From the NCBI GenBank assembly GCA_001600695.1, contig BCKQ01000009.1:310001-374000 (forward strand): DNA of 64,000 nucleotides, written 5' to 3'. This DNA comes from Ascoidea asiatica. Its lineage: Eukaryota; Ascomycota; Saccharomycetes; Ascoideales; Ascoideaceae. The first letter of the stretch is position 1, and each line of letters begins with the position of its first letter. This document shows, piece after piece, positions 11,101 through 19,906 of this stretch. The notes beneath the pieces are model-generated. The model was not told the origin of the DNA. It searched no databases and saw only the letters and a program-made list of their open reading frames with translations. Position numbers and translations under genes: made by a program.

Positions 11101-12035
11101 TAAATTTAGATATTATCGCAAAGATTATCAATCAAAATATTGAAGAAGAAAAAAGGAAAAATAATAATAATGAAAATATATATAATTTTAAAACAATTAT
11201 AACAATACAGATTAAAAAAATTGAAAATATTAATGAAAAGTCAAATATTAATGGAAATATTGATACATATATTAAATGTAAAAATCAAAAATTCAATTCA
11301 AAAAAAATCAATAAAGAAATTGGAGAATGGAAAAATGAATTTATGGAATTTGAATTTGATAAAAATGAGTTAAAAGTACCTTTAGATTTTTCATTTATTA
11401 TAAATGAATATAAATTTAATGATAATAAAGGAGTTATTTACGGTATGGGAGATTTTATTTTAAGTGAATTTGAAAATAAATTAATTAAAGAAGAAGAAAT
11501 ATTAATAAATGGTAGTAAATTAATAATTGATATAAATATTGAAAAAAAAAATTTGGATATAATAAAAGTTTTTGAAAAGTCCTTTAGAGATATTTTCAAT
11601 AGTTATAATGAAATTTTAGAAATTTTATTATTCAAAATTTTAGAAAGTTTAAAACTTTGTTTTTCAAAAGAAATTTTAACAAGTGGTAAATTCACATTTT
11701 CATTATTAGGATCAAAAATTAAAGAAGATTTACAAAAAATAGAAAGTAATTTAAGTAAAGATAATTATAGGAATCTAATTTTAAAAATTTGGGAAGAAAC
11801 TTTAATAAAATTCAAAAATTTGTCAAAGTTTCTTAATATTGAAGAAATTAAATTTGGCTTTAAATGGATTGAAGATTTGATTAGATATCTTTTAAACTAT
11901 TCAGTTGAAGGTATAAATAATATTGAAAGTTTTAAAAATAATGAAAATTATAAGGAGATTGAAAATTTTATCAAAACTTCCAACCAAAATAATGCCCCTA
12001 ATCTTTCTCGCAGAAGAAAACCACCTCCAATTTAG
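8112..12035 (+). CDS. Munc13-like protein, diverged tandem paralogue 1
   Basis: 1307 residues, colinear with the next gene. Shared landmarks are the opening (DLLKYILFGVLLDYR...RFKLPI), the IEDFFFKEL segment, the MHD1-like stretch at about 860-930 ending SLKYYS, a C2-like region at about 1023-1150 and an MHD2-like helical end at about 1153-1280. Munc13-type MHD-C2-MHD proteins in fungi (S. pombe Ync13 and Git1) act in vesicle docking, cytokinesis or cAMP signalling at the plasma membrane. This copy has a poorly conserved C2: the Lys/Asn/Ile-rich strands are hard to match and the loop acids of the second copy (WDYSSSSPD) are not evident. It lacks the long tail of its neighbour and ends in a basic proline-rich motif (RRRKPPPI). 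The linker at 90-190 is Gln/Asn/Ser-rich. Confidence 0.7.
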   Translation: MYQATNNNLQASSLLQNDEISPTNSFTNLNIDNEFDLLNVDKNDLLKYILFGVLLDYRLQTRFKLPISLPKKSPGSNNPIQNTNRNSFNQNINQNINQTINQSFGSNNSQFNQNQNQIQSPNYQQQSSVAPQPPQLIVNRKTSVLSRFKRGKNSESKRSSFQLLSSPISDRHPSPPLSIPNSIPSIGASNQQNTPSRNPLLITPEFSIAIRNELTSIINSNLESFILSPVTKLSYSNFLLTYFGKNYNPSKPKNINYLLLKFSADTKSYLLKQKIIFNNPNSSHLTERSKIIYYNEIHSFVRLLFDLLSNSKLPNKSALLDSLIQFSQSQTEQIETPLTPVSSITPVSPMSPSSPTYSNQSSSTNSLTGLGLAYKIPSFNLDDINSAKLIQFIFKLDSNQIQNFIYDVKDSSSEINFKNNLLEFKKFPFYQANDFDSVTLYNSYLQNLNKNIDSLINSFIPITNISKDQLNISTFISCIPTNDFKISYMVEFISLCLEYDSSNIPFNNNKVILSDTSIELIFRISKYWLIDYSLLYCLIFKAVHKTTLSKISNITMYNAVLLELFKLCEDKLMNFYSSLVELNENNVTENLSTLSNWINFDRKFFLHNFTQIFHFYNKEIIDCLKFNNLFLILNPKINQEMFENDKLYKILESLLFLESKPAFQYILTSPVYINSINSLKTIIRGISLSNNKKLWEILLTDFTLESIRNLLSQIILELTNCQAYSNFILSKGYEGSYLSLVSQIPVEAAYVYISLFSVENTVKYILNGLKNFLLQSFQKAKEEKDFHLLLSNLNESITIFNLLIQIRFIYNQVINFNGNRSFPCSIEDFFFKELDSIRNDICNGYILQLVEKDDELNKGIMPNNKTGYLVTSSAMGVVNRIISEPIEILKNVKWNDERIIAPLYEASLKCIFNSLKYYSVIIGNLIKNNKTDLNNNNIMKFFSIKESILNCYQTFMTEILYNNLSLLPDENLSEISCHILNNIDFVMKSMVFIKESINLDIIAKIINQNIEEEKRKNNNNENIYNFKTIITIQIKKIENINEKSNINGNIDTYIKCKNQKFNSKKINKEIGEWKNEFMEFEFDKNELKVPLDFSFIINEYKFNDNKGVIYGMGDFILSEFENKLIKEEEILINGSKLIIDINIEKKNLDIIKVFEKSFRDIFNSYNEILEILLFKILESLKLCFSKEILTSGKFTFSLLGSKIKEDLQKIESNLSKDNYRNLILKIWEETLIKFKNLSKFLNIEEIKFGFKWIEDLIRYLLNYSVEGINNIESFKNNENYKEIENFIKTSNQNNAPNLSRRRKPPPI

Positions 12036-13158
12036 ATAATGAGCTTATTAATTTTTTTTCCCTTTTCTTTTTTCTTTTTTCTTTTTTTCTTTTTTACTTT
12101 ATTTCTTTATTTCTTAATATATATATTTATTCATGTACATTACTTGATATAAATTTGTTGATTATTGATATATAGTTAGAATGAATTATTCAAACTTTTT
12201 ACAATGAAATTTTCATAACGGATTGGTAGATATACTATATTACTTACTAAGAATTTTGATTTTATAAAGTATACTGTACCCGTAATATCGTAATATTTAG
12301 ACTCACAGCTTTCTACCGGTAGCTTAATCTAGAATAAGCCTGGATAAGTTAAAAATGTGAATATTCAGTGAACATTGCATTGGAAAAGTACTTTTAATAA
12401 CAAATTACCATTAAATTAAGAATCAGAATAAGAATAATAATATTAGTAAAAATAACAAAAATAACAAAATAACAAAATAACAAAAAAAACAACAAATCAA
12501 GAGTTCAAGTGTTACCTTTATGAATTTTACCGCTGTCATGGCCGAGGAGACTAGTTCAACGACCCTGGGAAAGTATTAAATATATCCTGTTTTTTAGGGG
12601 TTTTATATAGATCCAAAAGCGTAGTGTTGGGGAATGCAAGAAATGCGCTAAAATGGATTCTATAGCCTCGGGGAACTGGCTATTTATCCTCTGTCAGAAC
12701 TTTGGAAATTGGCCCATTGCCTCGTCAGCCAGAACAAATCTTCATCAAAACAAGCTGGAGCGGTGAAGGTCTCCTCGTTGAAAAGATCTTGTTGTGAAAG
12801 AATCAACAACAGTAGCTGAAACCATTCTTTTTCTTGAGATTGAATTATTTCAAATCTGCTTAATTAGTATTTAAATGGCATTCCAGAAACACTTTTTATT
12901 CTCTGGATAATACATATTCACTCAATACCATAACCTTTGCTAGATAGTTTCAGTCTTTCAATCAAATTCATATTCACCCTATAATTATTCCTTTTTTTAT
13001 ATCCTAATTTCAACCTATATTTCTTTTCCATAAAATTTCCTGGCCAATTCAATTCAATTCAATTCTCACAAGTTATTTGGAACTGGAGAACCATATAATC
13101 AAATATTCATATCATCAATAGATAATCATATATATTATTTGTTGTTATTTAAATTAAA
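12036..13158. other. Intergenic region between the tandem Munc13-like genes
   Basis: Holds the 3' flank of copy 1 (pyrimidine-rich), a perfect 10-bp palindrome CTACCGGTAG at 12313-12322, a GC-rich segment with nested stems (12535-12800, listed separately) and the promoter of copy 2. No convincing ORF. Confidence 0.5.
12535..12800. ncRNA. Candidate structured RNA or structured promoter element
   Basis: A GC-rich block in AT-rich flanks with nested complementary segments. The outer pair is CGAGGAGAC (12543-12551) with GTCTCCTCG (12769-12777). Inside are ATCCA (12611-12615) with TGGAT (12654-12658) enclosing AGCG/CGCT (12618-12621, 12646-12649), then ATAGCC (12662-12667) with GGCTAT (12678-12683). 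This nesting suggests a folded RNA, but I could not match it to RNase P, MRP, SRP, U-snRNA or a snoRNA. A T6 run at about 12591 would stop a plus-strand Pol III transcript. Strand is unresolved. Confidence 0.25.
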
Positions 13159-16100
13159 ATGTCTATTCTGAGACAAGGAAGTCTAAATTCTCAATTTTCT
13201 GATATTTCTGTAACTGCGAGTTTGAAGGAATTAGTTTTACAAGATGAATCAACAATAATTGATGAATCTGATTTATATCAGCAGGTCTTAAAGTTTGCAA
13301 TATTCGATTATCGAAATGAACCAAGATTCAAAATTCCAATAAGAAAATCTTCAAATACTACTTCTACTACTACTACTTCATCTTCTACGTCAACTTCGCT
13401 ATCTCAATATTCTCATTCAAGAGCTGCTAGTTCCATATTACATCCACATTCTGCATCTTCATTAACTCCAAGCTATACAGATGATTCTCAACGTGATAGT
13501 AGAAAAACTTCAAATAGGCGATCTTTTATGAGAGACAGAGAAAAAGATAGAGATAAATCTCCACTGAGATATAGTACTTATAGTAGTAGTAAAATTATGG
13601 GTCATCTTGGGTTTTTATCTGATAAGAATGATGATACTAAATTATCAAAAGATACAATTAAAAATTTAAGAAAAGCTTTACAAGATAAAATCTTTGGATC
13701 TTCAAAAAATAATAATTATACTCCAACAACAAAAAGATGTCTAGGTAGTTTAGTTAATACTTTATTAGAAGCTGATTTTATTGAAAATGTTAAAACTCCT
13801 GGCTTTTTGGTTTTAAGATATACGTCTCTCGTTAGAAAAGAATTTATTTCAATGAAATTATTGGATGATCCCAAATCTCAAATGTCAGAAGAAACTAAAG
13901 AAGAATTTCATAATCAAATTCAAATATTTATTAAAATCTTTATTAATGTTTTAAGTAAAGAAAAAAATTCTGAAGCTCATATTTCAACTTTGAAAATATT
14001 ACAAGAACAATATAATAATGAAGATTCAAATCATCATCAAATTCCTGCAATAAATGCACCAACTTCTTTTATTGAGGAAGAATTTTTACAACCTTCATTT
14101 CTATTATCAGATATGGCAACTGCAAAATTTGTTGGAAATTTATTTGAAGTTGATCCAATAACTTTACAAACTGATATAGAAAAACTAAAAAATCAATGTA
14201 CTGAATCTTGTATTCAGCATGATTTTAAAAAATTATTAAATAATTTAGCTTTAGATAAAGCTTCATATAAAAAAGAAGATTTTGATTCTTTAGAAGATTA
14301 TCAATCTTGGAAAAATCATGAATCTGAAGTTTTAACTTCAATGTTAGGAAAAATGAAAATTTCTGGAACTTCTATAGAATCTGATTCTTTTTTATTTTTA
14401 CCTTCAACTCAAGAAAAATCAAGATTATATTATTCAAAATTGATTGAAAAATGTATTTTATTTGATTCTAATAATCCGACATTGAATAATATATTTTCCA
14501 ATATTTCAATTGATTTAATTGAAGATATTGCAAAATATTGGAGAATTGAATTTTCTGCAAGATGTTCTTTGATTTATAGTGCTTGTCATTGTACTATTTT
14601 ATCAATAAATTCTACTTCTGATTATATTTCTAAATCAAAAGATGTTTCAGTCATTTGTCAGCGTATAGCTGAACAATCCGGTGCTGAATTAGATGCTACT
14701 GAATGGCCTGAATTGGATAGAAAATTATGGATAAAAAATTTAGTAATGAGTTATGTTCAAGTAATGGAAAATATTAAAGATTGTCTTTCGAATATTTTTT
14801 CATTTCCAAAATTTACCATTCATACTTCTTTTCTCAATGAGTTAGCTTCTGATCCTGCATTTGAATATATTCATAATTCTAAGCTCCCTAAAAAATGGAT
14901 AAAAAATTTTAAACTTGCTTTAAGAGAAGCAACAATAACAGAATATAAAGATATTTTGGATTCAGTACCAAAGGATAAAACTTTACAGTTATATCATGTT
15001 AATGATGTTGCAGATAAAATTATAAATCTTATACAAACAATCCAAAAAAAATATAGTAAACCTTTATTGGGAGAGATTTACCGTTCCACATCAATTGCAA
15101 GACATTTTCTAACAGCTTTTGCAAATGATTCAAGAAGTATGTTATTACATATAAGAAAAAATATAAATAAAGATGATATAATTCTAGGGGAAGCTATTAC
15201 ATTATATAAAACTATGACAGAAATAAGAAGTATATATAAACAAGTAACTGATAAAACTACATTTTCTTTTAATTTAGAAGATTACTTTTTTAGATATGCA
15301 CTTGATTTTGTTGATAATAGTGCCCAAAAAATCCCTATATTTATAAAAAATGCATTTGAAGGAGATGATTTTTCATTACCTAAATTGGAACCTGAAATTA
15401 ATTCAATAGAAGGTTTAACTCCTGAAATGAAAGATAAAGTTGGAGATAAACCTTTGATTCAGCGTAATAGAATAAGTTTTTCTGTTACTTCTATATTTAA
15501 AATAATAAATCAAACAGTTTCATCTATTAGAGATTTACAATGGGAAGATGAATATCAAGAAGCATTTTTATATACAAATTTAGTTAAAGTTATTTCGGAT
15601 GGATTAGTTTATTATTCTAATTTAGCATACTCAATGGTTGAAAATGATTTAAAAGAAGTCCAAGATACATCAGATATTTCATCAGAAAAAGATAATGAGG
15701 AAGAAGGAACAGGAAAGTTTTTACTGAATATTCGGGCAGCGGTAAGTATGAATAAAGTTACACCGCCCAAGCCATTTAAATTTAAATCTAGAACATGTGT
15801 TGCTCTTAATAATTTACAGGCTATTCTTGATCATATAAATCAGTTAGATAAACAAATAAATCCCGAAGGGATATCTAAAATAATAAAAGAAAATGATGAA
15901 AAGTATGAAGAAAGAACAAAAGGTTATTTGTTTTCAGTCCGAGTTGTTAGAGCAGAAGGATTAAAAGCTAATAGATCAAATGGCTTACCAGATACTAATG
16001 TTTTAATTGCAGATGCAATTGAAAAAAAACAAATTTGTAAGACTAATATAATTAAAGAAGATAATAATCCTGAATGGGATGAAGAATTTGAGTTAGGAGT

Positions 16101-17316
16101 ACCAGTTGGAAAATATGGATATTTATCTGCAACAATCTGGGATTATTCATCTTCAAGTCCAGACATATGTGGTAGAACAGAGATTCAATTAGAACCATCA
16201 AGATTCACGGATGATGGATTACCGCAAGATATCTGGGTTGATTTTTCTCAAGGTGGTCGATTATTATTACAAGTTTCAATGGAAAGTGATAGAATTGATG
16301 CTTTATTTTGTCTTGGTAAAGCATTTAGATCAATTGCAAGATCAAGAGATAGAATTGCGAGATTATTAGTTTCAAAATTTTCACCATTTATAAAATTTAT
16401 GTTTTCAAGACAAAATCTTAAAATAGCATGTGGTAATAATGGATTGATTAAACCAAAAAATGATTCAGATATTAATATATTGTGCCATTATTTAGTTGAT
16501 AATTTTTCTACATTAGGTGACTCGTTAACAACTGATTTATTACTAAAAGTTATGATGGAAACATGGACAGTTGTTTTAATAAGTATAGATGAGTTACTAT
16601 TACCATCACTAAGTAGTGTTAAAGGATTTTCATTAAAAAATGTTAATAGATGGACAGCAGCTATGGCAAATGGAGTTTCAAGATTAGGTATTTCAAATAA
16701 TAGACCATTAACAATGAATGAAATCGGAACAGTGTTTATGTGGTTAGATAGTTTATGTCAATTTTTTTATAATAATGGTAGTGGACCACCATTAGAAGAA
16801 TTGAAAGGATCGGCTAAATATCAGCTTTTATATTTAATTCCAATGAATTATGGTGATAATGCAATATCCTTAAAGCAACAAATAAATGGCATGGCGGAAG
16901 ATGTTTCAAAAGAATTACAAGCTCATAATTATTTTGATATTGAAAATACAACGAACAACAATAGCAATAATAATAATAATAATAATAATAAAGGGAATAG
17001 AAGTAATAATATAAATACCAGGGGAAATAGTAGTGGACGAGGTAGATTTGGTAGACAATTATCAAGAGCTGTGACAATTGCAAGATCTAAAACAATAATG
17101 GCTAATGGAAGTGCACGATCAAGAAGAAAAACAGAAGATGAAGCTAAAAGAGCTCAATCAATGATTTCAAGTATTTCACGAGAAGATATTTTACTAAGAA
17201 TCTTAACTTTGAAAGGTGAAGAAGAAAAAGCTTATGTTGCTCAACGACTTCAGCAAAGGGAAAAATTGGCTAACATGTTTCATTTTGACAGACTTGCTAG
17301 ATCATTAAATAGTTGA
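13159..17316 (+). CDS. Munc13-like MHD1-C2-MHD2 protein, conserved tandem paralogue 2
   Basis: 1385 residues. The N-terminal region ends in Ser/Thr-rich linkers. A long helical part leads to FNLEDYFFRYALDF and an MHD1-like segment at about 767-827. A well-formed C2 domain lies at about 920-1045: LFSVRVVRAEGL, GLPDTNVLI, NPEWDEEFEL and the loop WDYSSSSPD supply acids in typical Ca/lipid-binding positions. An MHD2-like helical region runs from 1050 to about 1190. An Asn run (1265-1277) and a basic tail with a final helix end the protein. It is the better conserved of two tandem paralogues and likely supplies the ancestral role in vesicle tethering or priming at sites of growth or septation (inferred from S. 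pombe Ync13/Git1). Confidence 0.78.
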   Translation: MSILRQGSLNSQFSDISVTASLKELVLQDESTIIDESDLYQQVLKFAIFDYRNEPRFKIPIRKSSNTTSTTTTSSSTSTSLSQYSHSRAASSILHPHSASSLTPSYTDDSQRDSRKTSNRRSFMRDREKDRDKSPLRYSTYSSSKIMGHLGFLSDKNDDTKLSKDTIKNLRKALQDKIFGSSKNNNYTPTTKRCLGSLVNTLLEADFIENVKTPGFLVLRYTSLVRKEFISMKLLDDPKSQMSEETKEEFHNQIQIFIKIFINVLSKEKNSEAHISTLKILQEQYNNEDSNHHQIPAINAPTSFIEEEFLQPSFLLSDMATAKFVGNLFEVDPITLQTDIEKLKNQCTESCIQHDFKKLLNNLALDKASYKKEDFDSLEDYQSWKNHESEVLTSMLGKMKISGTSIESDSFLFLPSTQEKSRLYYSKLIEKCILFDSNNPTLNNIFSNISIDLIEDIAKYWRIEFSARCSLIYSACHCTILSINSTSDYISKSKDVSVICQRIAEQSGAELDATEWPELDRKLWIKNLVMSYVQVMENIKDCLSNIFSFPKFTIHTSFLNELASDPAFEYIHNSKLPKKWIKNFKLALREATITEYKDILDSVPKDKTLQLYHVNDVADKIINLIQTIQKKYSKPLLGEIYRSTSIARHFLTAFANDSRSMLLHIRKNINKDDIILGEAITLYKTMTEIRSIYKQVTDKTTFSFNLEDYFFRYALDFVDNSAQKIPIFIKNAFEGDDFSLPKLEPEINSIEGLTPEMKDKVGDKPLIQRNRISFSVTSIFKIINQTVSSIRDLQWEDEYQEAFLYTNLVKVISDGLVYYSNLAYSMVENDLKEVQDTSDISSEKDNEEEGTGKFLLNIRAAVSMNKVTPPKPFKFKSRTCVALNNLQAILDHINQLDKQINPEGISKIIKENDEKYEERTKGYLFSVRVVRAEGLKANRSNGLPDTNVLIADAIEKKQICKTNIIKEDNNPEWDEEFELGVPVGKYGYLSATIWDYSSSSPDICGRTEIQLEPSRFTDDGLPQDIWVDFSQGGRLLLQVSMESDRIDALFCLGKAFRSIARSRDRIARLLVSKFSPFIKFMFSRQNLKIACGNNGLIKPKNDSDINILCHYLVDNFSTLGDSLTTDLLLKVMMETWTVVLISIDELLLPSLSSVKGFSLKNVNRWTAAMANGVSRLGISNNRPLTMNEIGTVFMWLDSLCQFFYNNGSGPPLEELKGSAKYQLLYLIPMNYGDNAISLKQQINGMAEDVSKELQAHNYFDIENTTNNNSNNNNNNNNKGNRSNNINTRGNSSGRGRFGRQLSRAVTIARSKTIMANGSARSRRKTEDEAKRAQSMISSISREDILLRILTLKGEEEKAYVAQRLQQREKLANMFHFDRLARSLNS

Positions 17317-19906
17317 GCCAAACGAGATTGATATATTAAATATTTTCAATATTTTATATTTAGTATTTCCATAATAATATTTGTGTATAGGTATAAACTA
17401 TATTGATATATTAATACTAATACTGATATACCGAAATATATAAAAATCTTTTTAACAAGCATTTTAAATTACCTAACAATATGGACAAATCAGTCCCATT
17501 TCGAAAGAAGGTTTCAGAGTGTGGATATTATGCTTTTTTAAGCATTTTCACACATTTATTTTCATTTAAGAATTGGATTTTGTTAGCAAATTGGCATAAA
17601 AGTGATTCCTGTTTCGAGAGGCTTTATAATAAAAATCCATTTTTATGGTTACAATACTTGATAATAATTGACTTATAATTTGTGCCGTTGCATTACCCTG
17701 ATAGCCTCAGAAATTAAAAAAAAAGATACAAAATTGAGGTTTAAACGTTGTTGCTATTTTGTTGTTTTAATGAAAAGTTCAAACGAATTTACCAGATAAT
17801 CATAGATTTTTTTTTCTAAACTAAGTGTAATTTCATTAATTGTCCCTACAACTTTTTTTTTTTAAAGATTGATGGTTACACAAACTATGGTCAAAAAAAG
17901 TGTGGCGATTAAGAGCCAGTAGAGCCAGATACTAAAGGCGCGGGGGCAGGTATTCACCCGCCCGGTAGGATTGTATTTTTGTGGCGCAGTAATATATTAA
18001 CACCAGTAGAACAGTAAAACTTTTACACTTATTTGCCTGCAATAATTTTAAATACATGAGACGTACAGTGGGCCTGTATCTAGTGAAATCACTTGCAATT
18101 TATCAAAATAACTACAATTTGCTTTTGATATTTTACAAATGTTTTCACGCAAAAATGAGTAGAAAACGCCCTAAATAGAATGTGCCAATTAAACAGTGAT
18201 GAAGGGTGATTCGTCAAAAAAACGATTTTTGAAACATTTTTTTGGTTTCTCAAAGCAAATAACCTCCCCCAAAGTAGCACCTTAAAAAAGAACTACTAAC
18301 CCTACCCAAATTTAACTAGCAGTCGAACTTAGAAGAGCCACTGAAAATTGAGGAGAATTCCTAAATTACTTAGTCAATAGTCCACGGACCGAATACTCTC
18401 TCGCACCTTATTCTTTTTACAAAATAAAGGCTCTTCTATGTTCTTCAGTATTGAAATTTGGGTAGGGTTAGCAACTGTTCTTGGTGGCGGCATTATTAAA
18501 CCAAATTTTAAAGTGTCAGGCGATACTAATAACAATTTTGGGTTGTGTTTAACGAGTAGTTAAATGTGGGGTCTGCGCATGTATCCCAATGCTTTTTGCG
18601 CTGAATATTTTTAGGTTTAAATGTTATGCAGGTTTATCAAAACGTATGCAGATGCACTTTTGGTTGCAGTACATATTTATTTTTGTTATGTGAAATTTTT
18701 TTAATTTATAATTGTGTTCACCCGCAATGAAGGTGCTTTCAAGTCTGGAGGTAACAACACGTAGGGAAAGAAATAGAGGTGAGTGATTTGCCTATTTATT
18801 TAGCTTTTGGAGATCAAAACACACTTTATTTCTCGTAGAATATTGTAATTCGCTAATTAATCACCGCCAACTAAAACATTAGAACAGTATTTTGAGAAAG
18901 ATCTAAGAGACTAGAAATATGTAAAAATAAAGAATATAGAATAAGAAAAAGAAATTCAATCAAATTCAGGCAAGTAAGATCAGACGTGAACATAAATTAG
19001 TATAAATGAAACGTAAGCAACCGATAAAAACAAAATTATCACAAGTATGGTAAATTGGGGAGAGGAATCTGCAAAAATTTCAATAGAGCAACGTTTGAAT
19101 AAAAATCTGTCTAGCTAACTTTCACATTGCCTTTTTTCTGTTTCCAGCCTCATTTCCTACCATCATCGTATTTGCAGTAGATTATGAGTATAAAAACTGT
19201 GTTTCCCAAAAGTCAATTTTCTTTTTCTCTTTCATTCCCTCCTTTTCATTTAGTTTATCCTTTATTATAGTTTCTTGTATAAACACAGTATACTATGATA
19301 GTGGTGTTTGATATAATTTTACATACTTTAATTCAGATAGACTCCAATTGAAAACGTCGTATCATATAGTCTTTGGAAACTATTTTTTTATTGACTTTAC
19401 TTAAATTATGAAAGTAATTGTTTTACTTTTATTTTCAACATTAAAATCACCTGAATTTTTACTTATTCTAACTTTCATTATTAATTGACAATCTTAAAAT
19501 TCAAAATAATAATTTTATAATTTTAACTAATTTTTTATTGATATATTAACTGATTTTCTCTGTTTTTTTTTTGAAATTTTGTTTCAAATACTTACACATC
19601 TGAATATATGTATATTTAAAGATCTGTATACCTGTTTCTTTACAAACTCATTAAAATATTAACAAATCTTCCAGCTTTGTGATATTTGAATTTTGCTAAC
19701 AACACCTCTGTTAAACGGAATACAGCATTTACCAGCCTAGCCAGGTTGTTATACTTTTATTACTTTACTAACGTTACAGATTTCTATTTTTGACTATTAT
19801 TTTCCAAAGTAAAATACAGATAATACTTGTAACTTTACTTTATAGCATTATTATAATCCTTTTACTTCTAAAAATCAATTCCAATATTCACATTATTCTA
19901 AATTAA
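17317..19906. other. Long gene-free region upstream of the zinc-cluster regulator
   Basis: 2.6 kb without a convincing gene. Short ORFs at 17481-17678 (+) and 18089-18280 (-) look like chance. Bases 17880-18060 and 18440-18640 are richer in GC, including GCGGGGGC at about 17940, which resembles a Mig1-type GC box. The imperfect inverted repeat at 18288-18482 lies here. The rest is AT-rich and probably forms a long promoter and leader for the regulator at 19907, as is common for master transcription factors in yeasts. Confidence 0.45.
18288..18482. repeat. Imperfect inverted repeat, about 53-bp arms
   Basis: The left arm (18288-18339) and the right arm (18429-18482, reverse complement) share AAGAAC, then an identical 18-mer CTAACCCTACCCAAATTT, then identical AGAAGAGCC, separated by diverged stretches of similar length. 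The centre is 89 bp and contains GTCCACGGAC. No coding frame spans it. It could fold as a hairpin or be two inverted copies of one binding element; ACCCTA recalls Tbf1-type sites. Confidence 0.6.

Noticed and set aside
12535-12800. Identification of the structured block as SRP RNA (GCTGTCATGGC resembles the Alu 5' motif)
   Set aside because: No convincing S-domain helix 8 and a T6 run lies within the would-be Pol III transcript.
17481-17678. 65-codon ATG ORF after the second Munc13-like gene
   Set aside because: Composition typical of translated AT-rich DNA and no recognisable motif; too little to support a gene.
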